NCBI RefSeq assembly: GCF_000743525.1
Contig: NZ_JQGK01000016.1
Coordinates: 1 to 64,000 of the forward strand
DNA length: 64,000 nt
Source of the DNA: Sulfurospirillum sp. SCADC
GTDB lineage: Bacteria; Campylobacterota; Campylobacteria; Campylobacterales; Sulfurospirillaceae
Direction: 5' to 3'
Of the stretch, positions 1 through 8,192 are shown piece by piece. The first letter of the stretch is position 1; every line of letters starts with the position of its first letter. The notes under the pieces were generated by a model. It saw nothing but the letters and a program-made list of their open reading frames with translations. It had not been told where the DNA came from and did not search any database. The translations under genes were made by a program, and so were the position numbers.

Positions 1-901
1 ATTCACCGTTAAAAAAGTGGAAACATGTTTGTGAAACGGCTGGAAACTTTGAGTGAAATTTACATTCATATAGACTTGCTAAGATTTTTTCTTCCCAATA
101 CTCTCTTCTTATTGGAAGGTCATTTATAATATGTTCTGGTCTTGCTGCTTTACCATCAAAATAGTTATCAAAATTTTCACCATTTGTTTGTTTTTTAAAT
201 GATATTTTTGATATATAGTTTTTGTTGATTGCTTCAAGTGTAGAAGTTTTAGAAGCAGAGTCTTTAACGAACTGAATAACTTTCAATAAATCAGTATAAG
301 TAACTTCTTTTCTTTCTTTTGACCAAATTAAAATATGATGTAAAAGAGCAAATAAAAATGTTTCTTCAGAGCCTAAAGTAAGATTGAATTTTTCAAGAAT
401 CAATTTTTTTGATTTACTATACAATTCTTTTTCAGTAGTTTTTTCAAAAGATATCCTACTTAAAAAATCTCTGACATCAATGTTGAGATTAGTATCTAAT
501 TCATTAATTTTTTCAGCCCAATGTTCTAAAGTATCTTTATCAATTTTTTTATTTTCAAGTTTCTTCAAATAGCCATTGGAAATATTCGAGTTATGTACCA
601 ATTTAAAATTTGATGTTTTATCTGATTTGTACAACTCTACAAAATTCTTTAGTATATTGGTTTTAGTAAAAAAGCTAGCATCAATATCTTTTGAAGAAGT
701 TTTTAATTGTACATATTCATTTTTGTGAATAATATCTAAGTCTTCTAATCTTTCTAAGCCAATTTTTTTACTTAAATCTTGTTCATTTAATTCTTGTAAA
801 ATAGAATAACATGAATATAAAAATTGAAACTCAAACCCACGAATTGCAATTGAACCACCAAAACGGTTATCAAATAAATTAGATTTTTCTTCTTTTTGCA
901 T
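1..901 (-). CDS. Cap4/DUF4297-like nuclease domain protein, partial (C-terminus off the left edge)
   Basis: An open frame on the minus strand starts at ATG 901-899 and runs without a stop through base 1, giving about 300 residues. Near the N-terminus are RGFEFQFLYS (21-30), then RLEDLDI (51-57) and EYVQLKT (62-68). This is the layout of a PD-(D/E)xK fold with Asp56 and the QxK pair Gln65/Lys67, as in the dsDNA nuclease domain of DUF4297/Cap4 effectors. In that family the nuclease is usually fused to a sensor or STAND/SAVED module; here the downstream part is outside the window. No good ribosome-binding site precedes the ATG. Base composition is far more AT-rich than the chemotaxis genes and the gene abuts a tRNA, so transfer is likely. 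The family call rests on motif reading only. Confidence 0.6.
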   Translation of the reverse strand, partial: MQKEEKSNLFDNRFGGSIAIRGFEFQFLYSCYSILQELNEQDLSKKIGLERLEDLDIIHKNEYVQLKTSSKDIDASFFTKTNILKNFVELYKSDKTSNFKLVHNSNISNGYLKKLENKKIDKDTLEHWAEKINELDTNLNIDVRDFLSRISFEKTTEKELYSKSKKLILEKFNLTLGSEETFLFALLHHILIWSKERKEVTYTDLLKVIQFVKDSASKTSTLEAINKNYISKISFKKQTNGENFDNYFDGKAARPEHIINDLPIRREYWEEKILASLYECKFHSKFPAVSQTCFHFFNGE

Positions 902-1001
902 TATTATGTCTTAATGTTAAATTTCAAAGAATGAGAGTACGAGGGCTTTTACCCAGCCTATTTGATTAGTTAAATTCTATCTAAAAATCCGTCTATAAAG
1001 C

Positions 1002-1013
1002 TTTACATGTAAA
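1002..1013. repeat. Highly iterated palindrome TTTACATGTAAA (first of 13 exact copies)
   Basis: Exact copies start at 1002, 5032, 5714, 10707, 12745, 15774, 20835, 21464, 23244, 31197, 31835, 56833 and 63262. Further copies of the core TTACATGTAA start at 1893, 13657, 19029, 21248, 21326, 25400, 26192, 28773, 29636, 42124, 47219, 50624, 53638 and 61585. All were counted by hand. Most lie within genes, where the usual reading is Leu-His-Val or Thr-Cys-Lys/Asn. Confidence 0.9.
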
Positions 1014-1177
1014 GATAAAAAACAGTTTTCACCTTATGCTTTGCTTTCCTAGTTATCTACACAATTTTACTAAATTGTTAAGCGAAGAACAGAATTAAGT
1101 TTCCTTTCAAGGATATGATGATTAGAAGAAATTTTTGGGGCAATAAAGACACGCAATAAGCAGTCGAAAAACAGAAA

Positions 1178-1318
1178 ATGTCTCCTTCTTATAGAGATTT
1201 AGAAATAGTCAATAAACTTAAAAGATACAAAAGACTGTTAATGAGATTAGGATATGGTTTGAAAGGTGCTTCATTTTCTGAGGGTACACATCGTGGTACA
1301 TTTGAGAAGATGACTTGA
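1178..1318 (+). CDS. Possible small ORF, 46 codons, unknown
   Basis: ATG at 1178 and TGA at 1316-1318 enclose 46 basic residues beginning MSPSYRDLEIVNKLKRYKR. No ribosome-binding site is evident and no family is recognised. It lies between the island nuclease and tRNA-Ala, so it may be a remnant of island DNA or simply chance. Confidence 0.2.
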   Translation: MSPSYRDLEIVNKLKRYKRLLMRLGYGLKGASFSEGTHRGTFEKMT

Positions 1319-1322
1319 AGAA

Positions 1323-1398
1323 TGGTGGAGCATAGCGGGATCGAACCGCTGACCTCGACGCTGCCAGCGTCGCGCTCTCCCAGCTGAGCTAATGCCCC
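1323..1398 (-). tRNA. tRNA-Ala(GGC)
   Basis: The reverse strand folds as a 76-nt tRNA. The acceptor arm GGGGCAT pairs with ATGCTCC, the D arm is GCTC/GAGC, and the anticodon stem CGACG/CGTCG encloses the loop CTGGCAG with anticodon GGC. The T arm is AGCGG/CCGCT with loop TTCGATC, and CCA is encoded. Its 3' end faces the AT-rich island at 1-1322, the usual side for tRNA-targeted integration. Confidence 0.97.
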
Positions 1399-1446
1399 AC
1401 ATAAAGTGGAAATGAGATTCTAACCAAGCGTAGCTTAAGAAAAGCT

Positions 1447-1965
1447 CTAAGCGGCGATCTTTTTTGTTTTTTCTGCTTTGATGCTCTCATACGCTTCATG
1501 AATCTGTTGAAATTTCGTTGTGGATGCTTTTACCGTTGTTGCGTCTTCATGAGTGATGGTGTCGGGGTGAAACATTTTGGCGAGGGTGAGGTATTTTTTG
1601 CGAATGGAGGCTAGGCTCTCAGTCTTTTTAGCGTTGAGCAAGCCATAAGGATCGCTTTGTACCTCCATGCAAGGGCGGATCAACCTTTTTTTGACAAGCC
1701 GAATGGGTTTTTGGGAAGCGTGTAGGAGCTTTTCGAGGAACGAAGGATTGTGGGTTTGGGAACTAAGGGCACAGGCGTAGTATAAAGAGGTGAGGAATGC
1801 TTGACGTTTTTCACTGTTTTGGGGTGTAACGAAGTTAATCAGGGTCTCATTGACCCAAAAGGATCGACCGAGTATATGCGTCAAAATATGACTTACATGT
1901 AAATAGTGTGAAGAGTTCTCTGCAACGTGAATGGTAATGCTGTCTGATTTGAGATGCAGTTTCAT
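1447..1965 (-). CDS. J-domain (DnaJ-like) protein, 172 aa
   Basis: The C-terminal third (about residues 105-165) is a J domain with helix II basic residues and the HPD motif at 133-135, which stimulates the ATPase of a DnaK-type chaperone. There is no Gly/Phe linker, zinc finger or substrate domain, so this is a class III J protein. The first 100 residues are unassigned; such N-terminal domains usually choose the client. A GGAGG-like site precedes the ATG at 1965. It is transcribed alone, away from the chemosensory operon. A core palindrome copy (1893-1902) lies in its 5' half. Confidence 0.8.
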   Translation of the reverse strand: MKLHLKSDSITIHVAENSSHYLHVSHILTHILGRSFWVNETLINFVTPQNSEKRQAFLTSLYYACALSSQTHNPSFLEKLLHASQKPIRLVKKRLIRPCMEVQSDPYGLLNAKKTESLASIRKKYLTLAKMFHPDTITHEDATTVKASTTKFQQIHEAYESIKAEKTKKIAA

Positions 1966-2083
1966 GATTCCTCCTTTGCTTAAAGAATCTAAGCAAAACT
2001 AATTCCTTATTTAGTGCCCTTTCTTCGCCAGTATTAACACTTTTTTAATATTCTTTAAGTTATATTTTCGGGTAAAGCGAATA

Positions 2084-2102
2084 TGACCGTAATGTGACCG
2101 TA
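2084..2102. promoter_or_regulatory. Direct repeat TGACCGTA x2, 11 bp apart, upstream of the chemosensory operon
   Basis: TGACCGTA occurs at 2084-2091 and 2095-2102, one helical turn apart and about 50 bp before the GTG start at 2149. Same-face direct repeats are typical of response-regulator or other activator sites. No consensus -35/-10 pair is clear between them and the gene. Confidence 0.4.
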
Positions 2103-2148
2103 TCATATTTATGGTAGGATGTATTTGAAATATTAACAAGGAGATGAT

Positions 2149-2535
2149 GTGAGTAAACGAGTCATTTTAGTGGATGATTCCAAAACGATTCTTGCAACGG
2201 CACAGATGGCGCTTGAAGAGATGGTTAACCGAGGAATTATTCAGCTTGCTACGTATCTCAATCCTGCTGAATTACGCGATGCCCTTTTGAAGGGAAGCGA
2301 AGATTATGATCTTTTAATCAGTGACATCAATATGGCGCAAATGAGTGGACTGGATCTTGCGTCTGAATTAAAAGCCCATGATAAATTTAAAAATCGCCCC
2401 ATTTTAATTTTAACAACAGAAAGTTCTCCTGAGATGAAAGCTCGCGGTAAGGCTATCGGCGTAACAGGCTGGATGGTCAAACCTTTTAGCGATGACAAAT
2501 TGGTCAAAGCGATTAGCATGGTATTGGGACTATAG
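2149..2535 (+). CDS. CheY-like single-domain response regulator, 128 aa
   Basis: The whole protein is one receiver domain. The acidic pocket Asp9/Asp10, phospho-acceptor Asp59 (SDIN), Thr89 and Lys111 (VKPF) are all present, so it should accept phosphate from CheA. There is no output domain, so it acts by binding a partner. It starts at GTG 2149, 8 bases after a strong AAGGAG. It is the first gene of the chemosensory operon and is followed 2 bases later by cheW. It is probably the dedicated CheY or phosphate sink of this system rather than the flagellar CheY, but that is inference. Confidence 0.88.
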   Translation: MSKRVILVDDSKTILATAQMALEEMVNRGIIQLATYLNPAELRDALLKGSEDYDLLISDINMAQMSGLDLASELKAHDKFKNRPILILTTESSPEMKARGKAIGVTGWMVKPFSDDKLVKAISMVLGL

Positions 2536-2537
2536 CA

Positions 2538-3032
2538 ATGGAGCAAAAAAAACACAACGATAGAACGAGCAATCGTTTCTTGACGTTTTACTTAGAAGAG
2601 GAGGTCTATGGTGTGCACATCTCGGATGTGAAAGAGATCATCGCGATGATGAAAACCACTCCTGTGCCTAAAACCCCCAAGTTTATTCAAGGGGTGATGA
2701 ATTTAAGAGGCAATATTATCCCCGTGGTGGATATGCGCCTTAAATTCGATATGCCTTCTATCCCTGCGCACATGTATACCGCGATTGTTATCATCAAACT
2801 TGGGGAAAAACAGATTGGTTTTATTGTTGACAAGGTGGAAGAGGTTATCAATGTGGAAGAGGAACATTTAAGTATTCCCCCCGAATTTGGCGGTCACATC
2901 GATACCAGATTTATCAAAAATATGGCGCAATACAAACAAAAAGTGGTCATGATCTTGGACCTACTCGCTTTGTTTGGTGAAGAGGAACTCACTATGGTGC
3001 AAAATTTAAGTAAAACAGCCAGCGAAGCGTAA
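2538..3032 (+). CDS. cheW: CheW coupling protein, 164 aa
   Basis: This is a single CheW domain of usual length, with the conserved core GVMNLRGNIIPVVDMR (about residues 54-69) that packs against receptor tips and the CheA P5 domain. It has no receiver, so it is not a CheV. It lies between the CheY-like gene and the receptor, with 12 bases before the receptor ATG, and should couple that receptor to the CheA encoded downstream. Confidence 0.93.
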   Translation: MEQKKHNDRTSNRFLTFYLEEEVYGVHISDVKEIIAMMKTTPVPKTPKFIQGVMNLRGNIIPVVDMRLKFDMPSIPAHMYTAIVIIKLGEKQIGFIVDKVEEVINVEEEHLSIPPEFGGHIDTRFIKNMAQYKQKVVMILDLLALFGEEELTMVQNLSKTASEA

Positions 3033-3044
3033 AGGAGAAGTGTC

Positions 3045-5024
3045 ATGAAAAATGCAACATTAGGATATAGGATTTCACTAGGATTTGGGGTTTTAATCGC
3101 CATCGTATTGATTATTGGGCTAACAGGTATTCTCTCAATGCGCAGCGCTTCTTCGGATGCGACACGTCTTTCAGCGGTGTATGTGCCAGAAGTCACATTG
3201 GCAAGTCATGTGATGCAAAATTTTAGCAATGCACGCTATAACACTTTGAGTTTTATCTCCATTGATGATGAAGTGGCTTTAAGCAAAGCAAAAACCAATT
3301 TTGCAGATCTTCAAGCCGACCTTCTTAAAGTTGAAGAGCTTGGCAAAAAATACAATCTTAAAATATTATTGGAACATCAAAAAGCAGCGGCGAAAGCATT
3401 GGCTGAGTATGTCACCACAGTAGAGCAAAATGAGAAAATTTTAGCCAAGAAAAAATCGTTCGATGAAGCAACCGTTTCCAATGCCGCACTGCTTCTTAAA
3501 AGCGTTGAGTTGTACCGCCAGACACAAGAAGAGCATCTTTTTAAAGAGATGAATGATCGTATTTCACCTCTTGAATTAAAACAACGTTATGAAAAACTTG
3601 CAAAAATGGATGAAATTTTAAGCGTTGGCACCTACTCTAGGGTGTATGGACAACGTGCTCAGGTGAAGAGAGATCCATCGCTGCTTGAAAGTGCTATTAA
3701 AAAATTTGATCTCATGTACCAAGAAGTGAATGCTCTTAAATTGCAAACAACGGACAGTGCCGCTTTAGGGCATCTAAATGCCATTGAGTCTGCTGCTAAA
3801 GTCTATGAAGAGTCTTTAAAAGGCTTTGTTACGGTTATGCAAGAGACGAATGAAGTGCAAAAGAGACGTTTACAAGTTGTCGGTGAGCTTTCCTTCGCGA
3901 TTGATGCTATTACGGAAGAGGGTTTTAGCTCCATTATCACGATAGCAGAAGAGACCAGTAGTTCACTTTCAACCGCTTCTTTTGCGATGATTGTGGGTGT
4001 GATTGTAGGGTTAATCATTAGTATTATTCTTGCGTTCTTCTTGATTCGAAGCATTGTGAAAGTGGTCGTTGACTCTGTGAAATCGCTCTCTGAGGGAACC
4101 GCGCAAGTGGTGAGTGCCAGCGAGCAAATTAGCTCCGCTTCGGTCTCTTTGGCAGAAGGGGCTAGTTCGCAAGCGAGCAGTGTGGAAGAGGTGAGTGCGA
4201 CCATCGAGGAAGCCACCGCCAGCAACAATCAAAATGCAGACAACAGTCGTGAAGCCAATCTGTTAGCGCAACACTCCAATGATGCCGCACGCATCGGCAA
4301 TCAGCAAGTGGGTGACCTGATGGCTGCGATGGAGAAGATCACTGATTCGTCTCAAAAAATTGCCAAAATCATTAAAACAATCGATGAAATCGCCTTCCAA
4401 ACCAACCTTTTAGCGCTCAATGCAGCCGTTGAAGCAGCGCGTGCGGGTGAGCATGGTCTTGGCTTTGCTGTGGTTGCAGAAGAGGTTAAAAACCTTGCAG
4501 AACGCAGTGCGGGAGCGGCGAAAGAGATTACAGGCATTATCGAAGCGAGCATCGATCAAGTGAAGATGGGAACGGAAGTGGCAAATCGCACGAAAGAGTC
4601 ATTTACCGAGATATTAACGAGCATTAAAAAAACTTCTGATTTGATTGGTGAGATCGCCATTTCTGCTAAAGAGCAAGCCGAAGGGATGAATCAAATCGCA
4701 ACAGCGATGGGCTCAGTCGATCAGATCACCCAACAAAATGCTTCCGCTTCTGAAGAGACCGCAGCAGCAGCAGAAGAGCTCAATGCCCAAGCGCTTTCGA
4801 TGCTCGAGAGTGTGGCGGAGATCGCAGCGCTGGCAGGGTATGATATGGGGAAAGAGGCTTCCAAAGCGGCGTCTTTGAAACGTGTTTCAACTTCAAGCCT
4901 CAGTATGCCTCCAAAGCGTTTAGCGATGGCGCCTAAACGAGCAAAGCCAACCTTTAATGCTGCCGCAAAACGCAGTAATGAAGAGGTTTTCCCTTTGGAT
5001 GAGGATGATTTAAAAGAGTTTTAG
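3045..5024 (+). CDS. Methyl-accepting chemotaxis protein of the accessory system, 659 aa
   Basis: Transmembrane helices are at about 10-30 and 312-337. They flank a largely helical periplasmic domain of about 280 residues with no Cache signature. The cytoplasmic part is a classic signalling helix bundle; the hairpin tip (about 447-485) reads [20 protein letters not shown] and continues into the conserved AGEHGLGFAVVAEEVKNLAE. An unusual tail follows the bundle, basic and then acidic, ending DEDDLKEF. The usual NWETF docking pentapeptide is absent, but the tail resembles the ends of two other proteins of this operon (8193-9104 and 12116-13408). Start: ATG after AAAGGAGAAG. It is the only receptor in the operon. 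Confidence 0.93.
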   Translation: MKNATLGYRISLGFGVLIAIVLIIGLTGILSMRSASSDATRLSAVYVPEVTLASHVMQNFSNARYNTLSFISIDDEVALSKAKTNFADLQADLLKVEELGKKYNLKILLEHQKAAAKALAEYVTTVEQNEKILAKKKSFDEATVSNAALLLKSVELYRQTQEEHLFKEMNDRISPLELKQRYEKLAKMDEILSVGTYSRVYGQRAQVKRDPSLLESAIKKFDLMYQEVNALKLQTTDSAALGHLNAIESAAKVYEESLKGFVTVMQETNEVQKRRLQVVGELSFAIDAITEEGFSSIITIAEETSSSLSTASFAMIVGVIVGLIISIILAFFLIRSIVKVVVDSVKSLSEGTAQVVSASEQISSASVSLAEGASSQASSVEEVSATIEEATASNNQNADNSREANLLAQHSNDAARIGNQQVGDLMAAMEKITDSSQKIAKIIKTIDEIAFQTNLLALNAAVEAARAGEHGLGFAVVAEEVKNLAERSAGAAKEITGIIEASIDQVKMGTEVANRTKESFTEILTSIKKTSDLIGEIAISAKEQAEGMNQIATAMGSVDQITQQNASASEETAAAAEELNAQALSMLESVAEIAALAGYDMGKEASKAASLKRVSTSSLSMPPKRLAMAPKRAKPTFNAAAKRSNEEVFPLDEDDLKEF

Positions 5025-5077
5025 TGTTCCCTTTACATGTAAAGCGTCGTGTAAAAGATCTGTGACAAAGGTGTTCA

Positions 5078-5347
5078 ATGTATATAGATGGCGATGTGCT
5101 AGAACTGGATATTGAGATGGATTTAGAAGAGGTGAAAACGCTTCAAGAGTTCATCAAAGATCGTTTGGGGTATATTGAAGAGATTGTCTTATTGCGTTCT
5201 CGCGATGGGGTACCTTCGACTTCGGCACTTTTTGCGTTGCTTTTTTGGATCAAACAGACCAAACCTTCTCTTAAGATCGATTTTATCGACTCAATGCGTC
5301 TTGACCTTGAGTCGTACGGTATGATGAATTGGATAACGCATGAGTAG
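5078..5347 (+). CDS. Small STAS-like protein, 89 aa
   Basis: The length and alternating strand/helix pattern, together with its place between a receptor and cheA, suggest a STAS domain of the anti-sigma-factor-antagonist type. The central stretch VLLRSRDGVPSTSALFALL fits the strand-loop-helix that carries the phosphorylatable Ser in that family; Ser residues lie at about 41, 47 and 49. It overlaps the cheA start by 8 bases, so translation is probably coupled. STAS genes occur in some accessory chemosensory operons. A phospho-dependent partner switch is possible but unproven, and the family call is moderate only. Confidence 0.5.
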   Translation: MYIDGDVLELDIEMDLEEVKTLQEFIKDRLGYIEEIVLLRSRDGVPSTSALFALLFWIKQTKPSLKIDFIDSMRLDLESYGMMNWITHE

Positions 5348-7361
5348 AGAAAAACTAAGACAAATTTTCATCGAAGAGGCAAACGAGATCATCGAAAAGA
5401 TGGATGTCGATATTATCAATTATGAAGAATCTCCGAATGATAAAGCACTGCTCAATGAGATTTTTAGAGGTGTGCATACCCTCAAAGGCAGTGCCAATGC
5501 CTTTAATTTTGCGCGACTTGGGGAGTTTGTTCACCATTTTGAAGATGTCCTTGACTACTTTAGAACCAGTGATATAACGCCAAGCAGTGTCGATGTGGAT
5601 CTTTTTTTAGAGAGTGTCAATGTCATCAAAGAGACGCTGCTGTGCGAAGTGGATGAGAGTGCACAATTGCCTGTGGAGTACACGCCATGCCTCGCAAAGA
5701 TTCAGCAAATTCTTTTACATGTAAACGACATCAAAGCCCCTGAAGAGAGCTCGAGTAATGACCTTTCACTGGAGTTTGGCAACGATACTTTTTTTCAAGT
5801 ACCCAGCGCAGACAGTGAAGATTTTTTAGCAGAACTGCGCCCCAATGAAACCCTTTTTAAGATCATTTTGCGCTTTGATGAAGATATTTACCTGCGTGGA
5901 TTTGACCATTTTTTATACTTCAAAAACCTTTTACATGTAGGCAGAATTTTAGCCTCATTTTGGCGAGTGCCTGAGTACAATTCTGAAGAGCTTTTGGATG
6001 TTGAACGCAACGTCATTAAAGAGGTGACGCTCTATCTAGCAAGTGAAAAAGATGCTGAGAGTATTGCGGATATTTTTGCTTTTTTAGAAGAGAATGAGTA
6101 CGTCGTTGAGGAAATTCACGCCAAAGTCGTTGCCTCCCAGAGTGTTGAAACAGCCAAAAGTGTGGTTGTGCCTGAAGAGAAAGAGGAGATCAAACGAAGT
6201 ACGGTTGTTGCTAAAAACTTTCTCAAGATCGATGCTCTGAAACTGGACGAACTCTTTGATTCGATTGGCGAGCTTGTGATTGCCCAAAATTATCTGGGTG
6301 AAAATACCAAAATTAAAGCGATTGCCGATGCTGAGGTGACCAAAACGATTGAAAACCTCTCCAAGATCACGCGCCTCATTCAAAACCGTGTGATGAGCTT
6401 GCGGATGATCCCGATTCGTGATACCTTTGATAAGATGAAACGTGTGGTGCGAGACTCTTCTAAAAAGGTCAATAAACCGATTCATCTCATGCTGGAGGGC
6501 GAAGAGACCGAAATCGATAAAACGATGGTGGAAGCGCTTTCGGACCCTTTGGTGCACATCATTCGCAATGCCATTGATCATGGGATTGAAAGCCGTGCTG
6601 AAGAGCGCCTCAAAGTGGGTAAAAGCGAAGAAGGTATGGTGAATCTGCGAGCGTATCACCGTGGTGGTAATATCATCATTGAAGTCAAAGACGATGGACG
6701 GGGCATTAATAAAGCCAAAGTCTACGCTAAAGCACTCGAGCGTGGGCTTGTTCAAAAAGATGAAGAGCTCAGCGATGCGCAGATTTATGGGCTTATCATG
6801 CAACCAGGGTTTTCGACCGCCGATGTGATCAGCGACATTTCGGGGCGTGGTGTTGGACTTGATGTGGTTAAAACAGCCATTGAAGCGGTGCGCGGTAAGA
6901 TCGATATTAACTCCGAAGAGGGAAAAGGAACGACGTTTTCCATTGTTTTACCTCTCACACTTGCGATTATTGATGGCATGATTGTCCGCTCGAATGAGAA
7001 GATTTTTATCATCCCAACGCTCTGCATCACCGAGTCCTTTAGACCCAAAGAGGCAAGTGTTCACAGTGCAGGAGGCAAAGAGGAGTTTGTACAATTACGC
7101 TCCGAACTTTTACCCGTCGTGCGCCTTTCTCGTGTGCTCGAATTAGATGATGCCTTGCCAAATCCTTGGGAATGTACGCTGGTTTGCATTGAAAATGCCA
7201 GAGGTAAGTTTGCCCTTTTGGTGGATGAATTGGTGGGCAGACAGCAAGTGGTCATTAAAACATTGGGTGGATTTTTGGCCAAAACAGAGGGAGTCAGTGG
7301 AGGCGCTGTGATGGGCAATGGCGAAATAGCGCTCATCTTAAACGTTGAAGAGTTGTACTGA
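5340..7361 (+). CDS. cheA: CheA chemotaxis histidine kinase, 673 aa
   Basis: The N-terminal Hpt domain carries phospho-acceptor His46 in VHTLKGSAN. A middle linker/P2-like region follows, then the dimerisation helices (FLKIDALKLDELFDSIGELV). The ATPase domain has its N box in HIIRNAIDHGIE, VKDDGRGI and the G box GRGVGLDVVKTA. A C-terminal CheW-like P5 domain completes the protein. There is no fused receiver, unlike the CheAY of the phylum's core flagellar system. The stop codon overlaps the cheR start. Two palindrome-type sites lie in the linker: an exact copy at 5714 and a variant ending GTAGG near 5930. Confidence 0.96.
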   Translation: MSREKLRQIFIEEANEIIEKMDVDIINYEESPNDKALLNEIFRGVHTLKGSANAFNFARLGEFVHHFEDVLDYFRTSDITPSSVDVDLFLESVNVIKETLLCEVDESAQLPVEYTPCLAKIQQILLHVNDIKAPEESSSNDLSLEFGNDTFFQVPSADSEDFLAELRPNETLFKIILRFDEDIYLRGFDHFLYFKNLLHVGRILASFWRVPEYNSEELLDVERNVIKEVTLYLASEKDAESIADIFAFLEENEYVVEEIHAKVVASQSVETAKSVVVPEEKEEIKRSTVVAKNFLKIDALKLDELFDSIGELVIAQNYLGENTKIKAIADAEVTKTIENLSKITRLIQNRVMSLRMIPIRDTFDKMKRVVRDSSKKVNKPIHLMLEGEETEIDKTMVEALSDPLVHIIRNAIDHGIESRAEERLKVGKSEEGMVNLRAYHRGGNIIIEVKDDGRGINKAKVYAKALERGLVQKDEELSDAQIYGLIMQPGFSTADVISDISGRGVGLDVVKTAIEAVRGKIDINSEEGKGTTFSIVLPLTLAIIDGMIVRSNEKIFIIPTLCITESFRPKEASVHSAGGKEEFVQLRSELLPVVRLSRVLELDDALPNPWECTLVCIENARGKFALLVDELVGRQQVVIKTLGGFLAKTEGVSGGAVMGNGEIALILNVEELY

Positions 7362-8191
7362 TGGTTGAACGGCTCGTTTTAAAGCATAAAGAGTTTACGC
7401 TTTTTCAAGCATACATTTATCAACACATCGGTATTAGTTTGGGCGATCATAAGATTTATCTGGTGCAAGCAAGGCTTGCAAAAAGGGTCAAGCAATTAGG
7501 GCTTGAGAGCTTTGGGGCGTATTATGACTATTTAGTCGCCGATAAAAAAGGAGGCGAGCTAGAATACCTCTCTTCGCTGATTTCAACCAATGTGACCTCC
7601 TTTTTCAGAGAAGCCAAACAGTGGGAGTTTTTAAAAAAAGAACTGCCTGCCATTTTAGAGCGCTCAGGTGGCAAACTTCGCATCTGGTCTGCGGCGTGCT
7701 CAAGTGGCGAAGAGCCTTACAGTATTGCGATGTTTCTTATGGAACATCTTCCCAATTATACGCAGTATGATATAAAGATCCTTGCAACCGATGTTTCAGC
7801 GAAAGTGTTAAAAATAGCGATGAATGGGCTTTACAGCCAAAAAGCAATTTTTTCGTTAAACGAGCGCTATGTACGCAAATACTTTAGCGAAGAGATGGTT
7901 GAAGGGGAAGTGTGTTACCGCATTCGTGATGTGGTGAAACAGCGGATTTTATTTCGAGAATTTAACCTTGTTACAGGAGATTATTCGCTTTTTGATGCGA
8001 AAGTTCTGAACATTATTTTTTGCCGTAACGTGATGATCTATTTTAACAAACCAACCCAAAGTGCCCTCGTAGATCGATTTTATACGATTTTGCCAAAAAA
8101 TGGGTATCTGTTTATAGGAAGTTCCGAAGCGCTGACCGATATGAAAAAAGATTTTAGATCTAAGAGTGCTTCAATTTATCAAAAGGCTTAA
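7361..8191 (+). CDS. cheR: CheR receptor methyltransferase, 276 aa
   Basis: It has an N-terminal helical domain, then the SAM-binding methyltransferase fold with RIWSAACSSGEEPYS (about 107-121) and IFCRNVMIYF near the end. NVTSFFRE (77-84) is the usual CheR motif before the active site. It adds methyl groups from SAM to receptor glutamates. Full length. It starts at ATG 7361, overlapping the cheA TGA by one base, so the two are translationally coupled. Confidence 0.96.
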   Translation: MVERLVLKHKEFTLFQAYIYQHIGISLGDHKIYLVQARLAKRVKQLGLESFGAYYDYLVADKKGGELEYLSSLISTNVTSFFREAKQWEFLKKELPAILERSGGKLRIWSAACSSGEEPYSIAMFLMEHLPNYTQYDIKILATDVSAKVLKIAMNGLYSQKAIFSLNERYVRKYFSEEMVEGEVCYRIRDVVKQRILFREFNLVTGDYSLFDAKVLNIIFCRNVMIYFNKPTQSALVDRFYTILPKNGYLFIGSSEALTDMKKDFRSKSASIYQKA

Positions 8192-8192
8192 T

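Larger units (their letters stand above)
902..1322. other. AT-rich spacer between the nuclease gene and tRNA-Ala
   Basis: This stretch holds a copy of the TTTACATGTAAA palindrome (1002-1013) and one possible 46-codon frame (1178-1318). I see no integrase, insertion sequence or clear promoter. It is probably the terminal non-coding part of the island that ends at the tRNA. Confidence 0.5.

Noticed and set aside
1130-1150. GGGGCAATAAAG near the island end recalls the tRNA-Ala 5' end GGGGCATTAGC, as if an att repeat.
   Set aside because: Only about ten bases agree, and integration repeats normally copy the tRNA 3' end, not the 5' end.
6084-6803. A long open frame (239 codons) on the minus strand inside cheA.
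   Set aside because: It is antisense to the well-conserved CheA kinase core, has odd composition (rich in His, Phe, Asn) and no family match.
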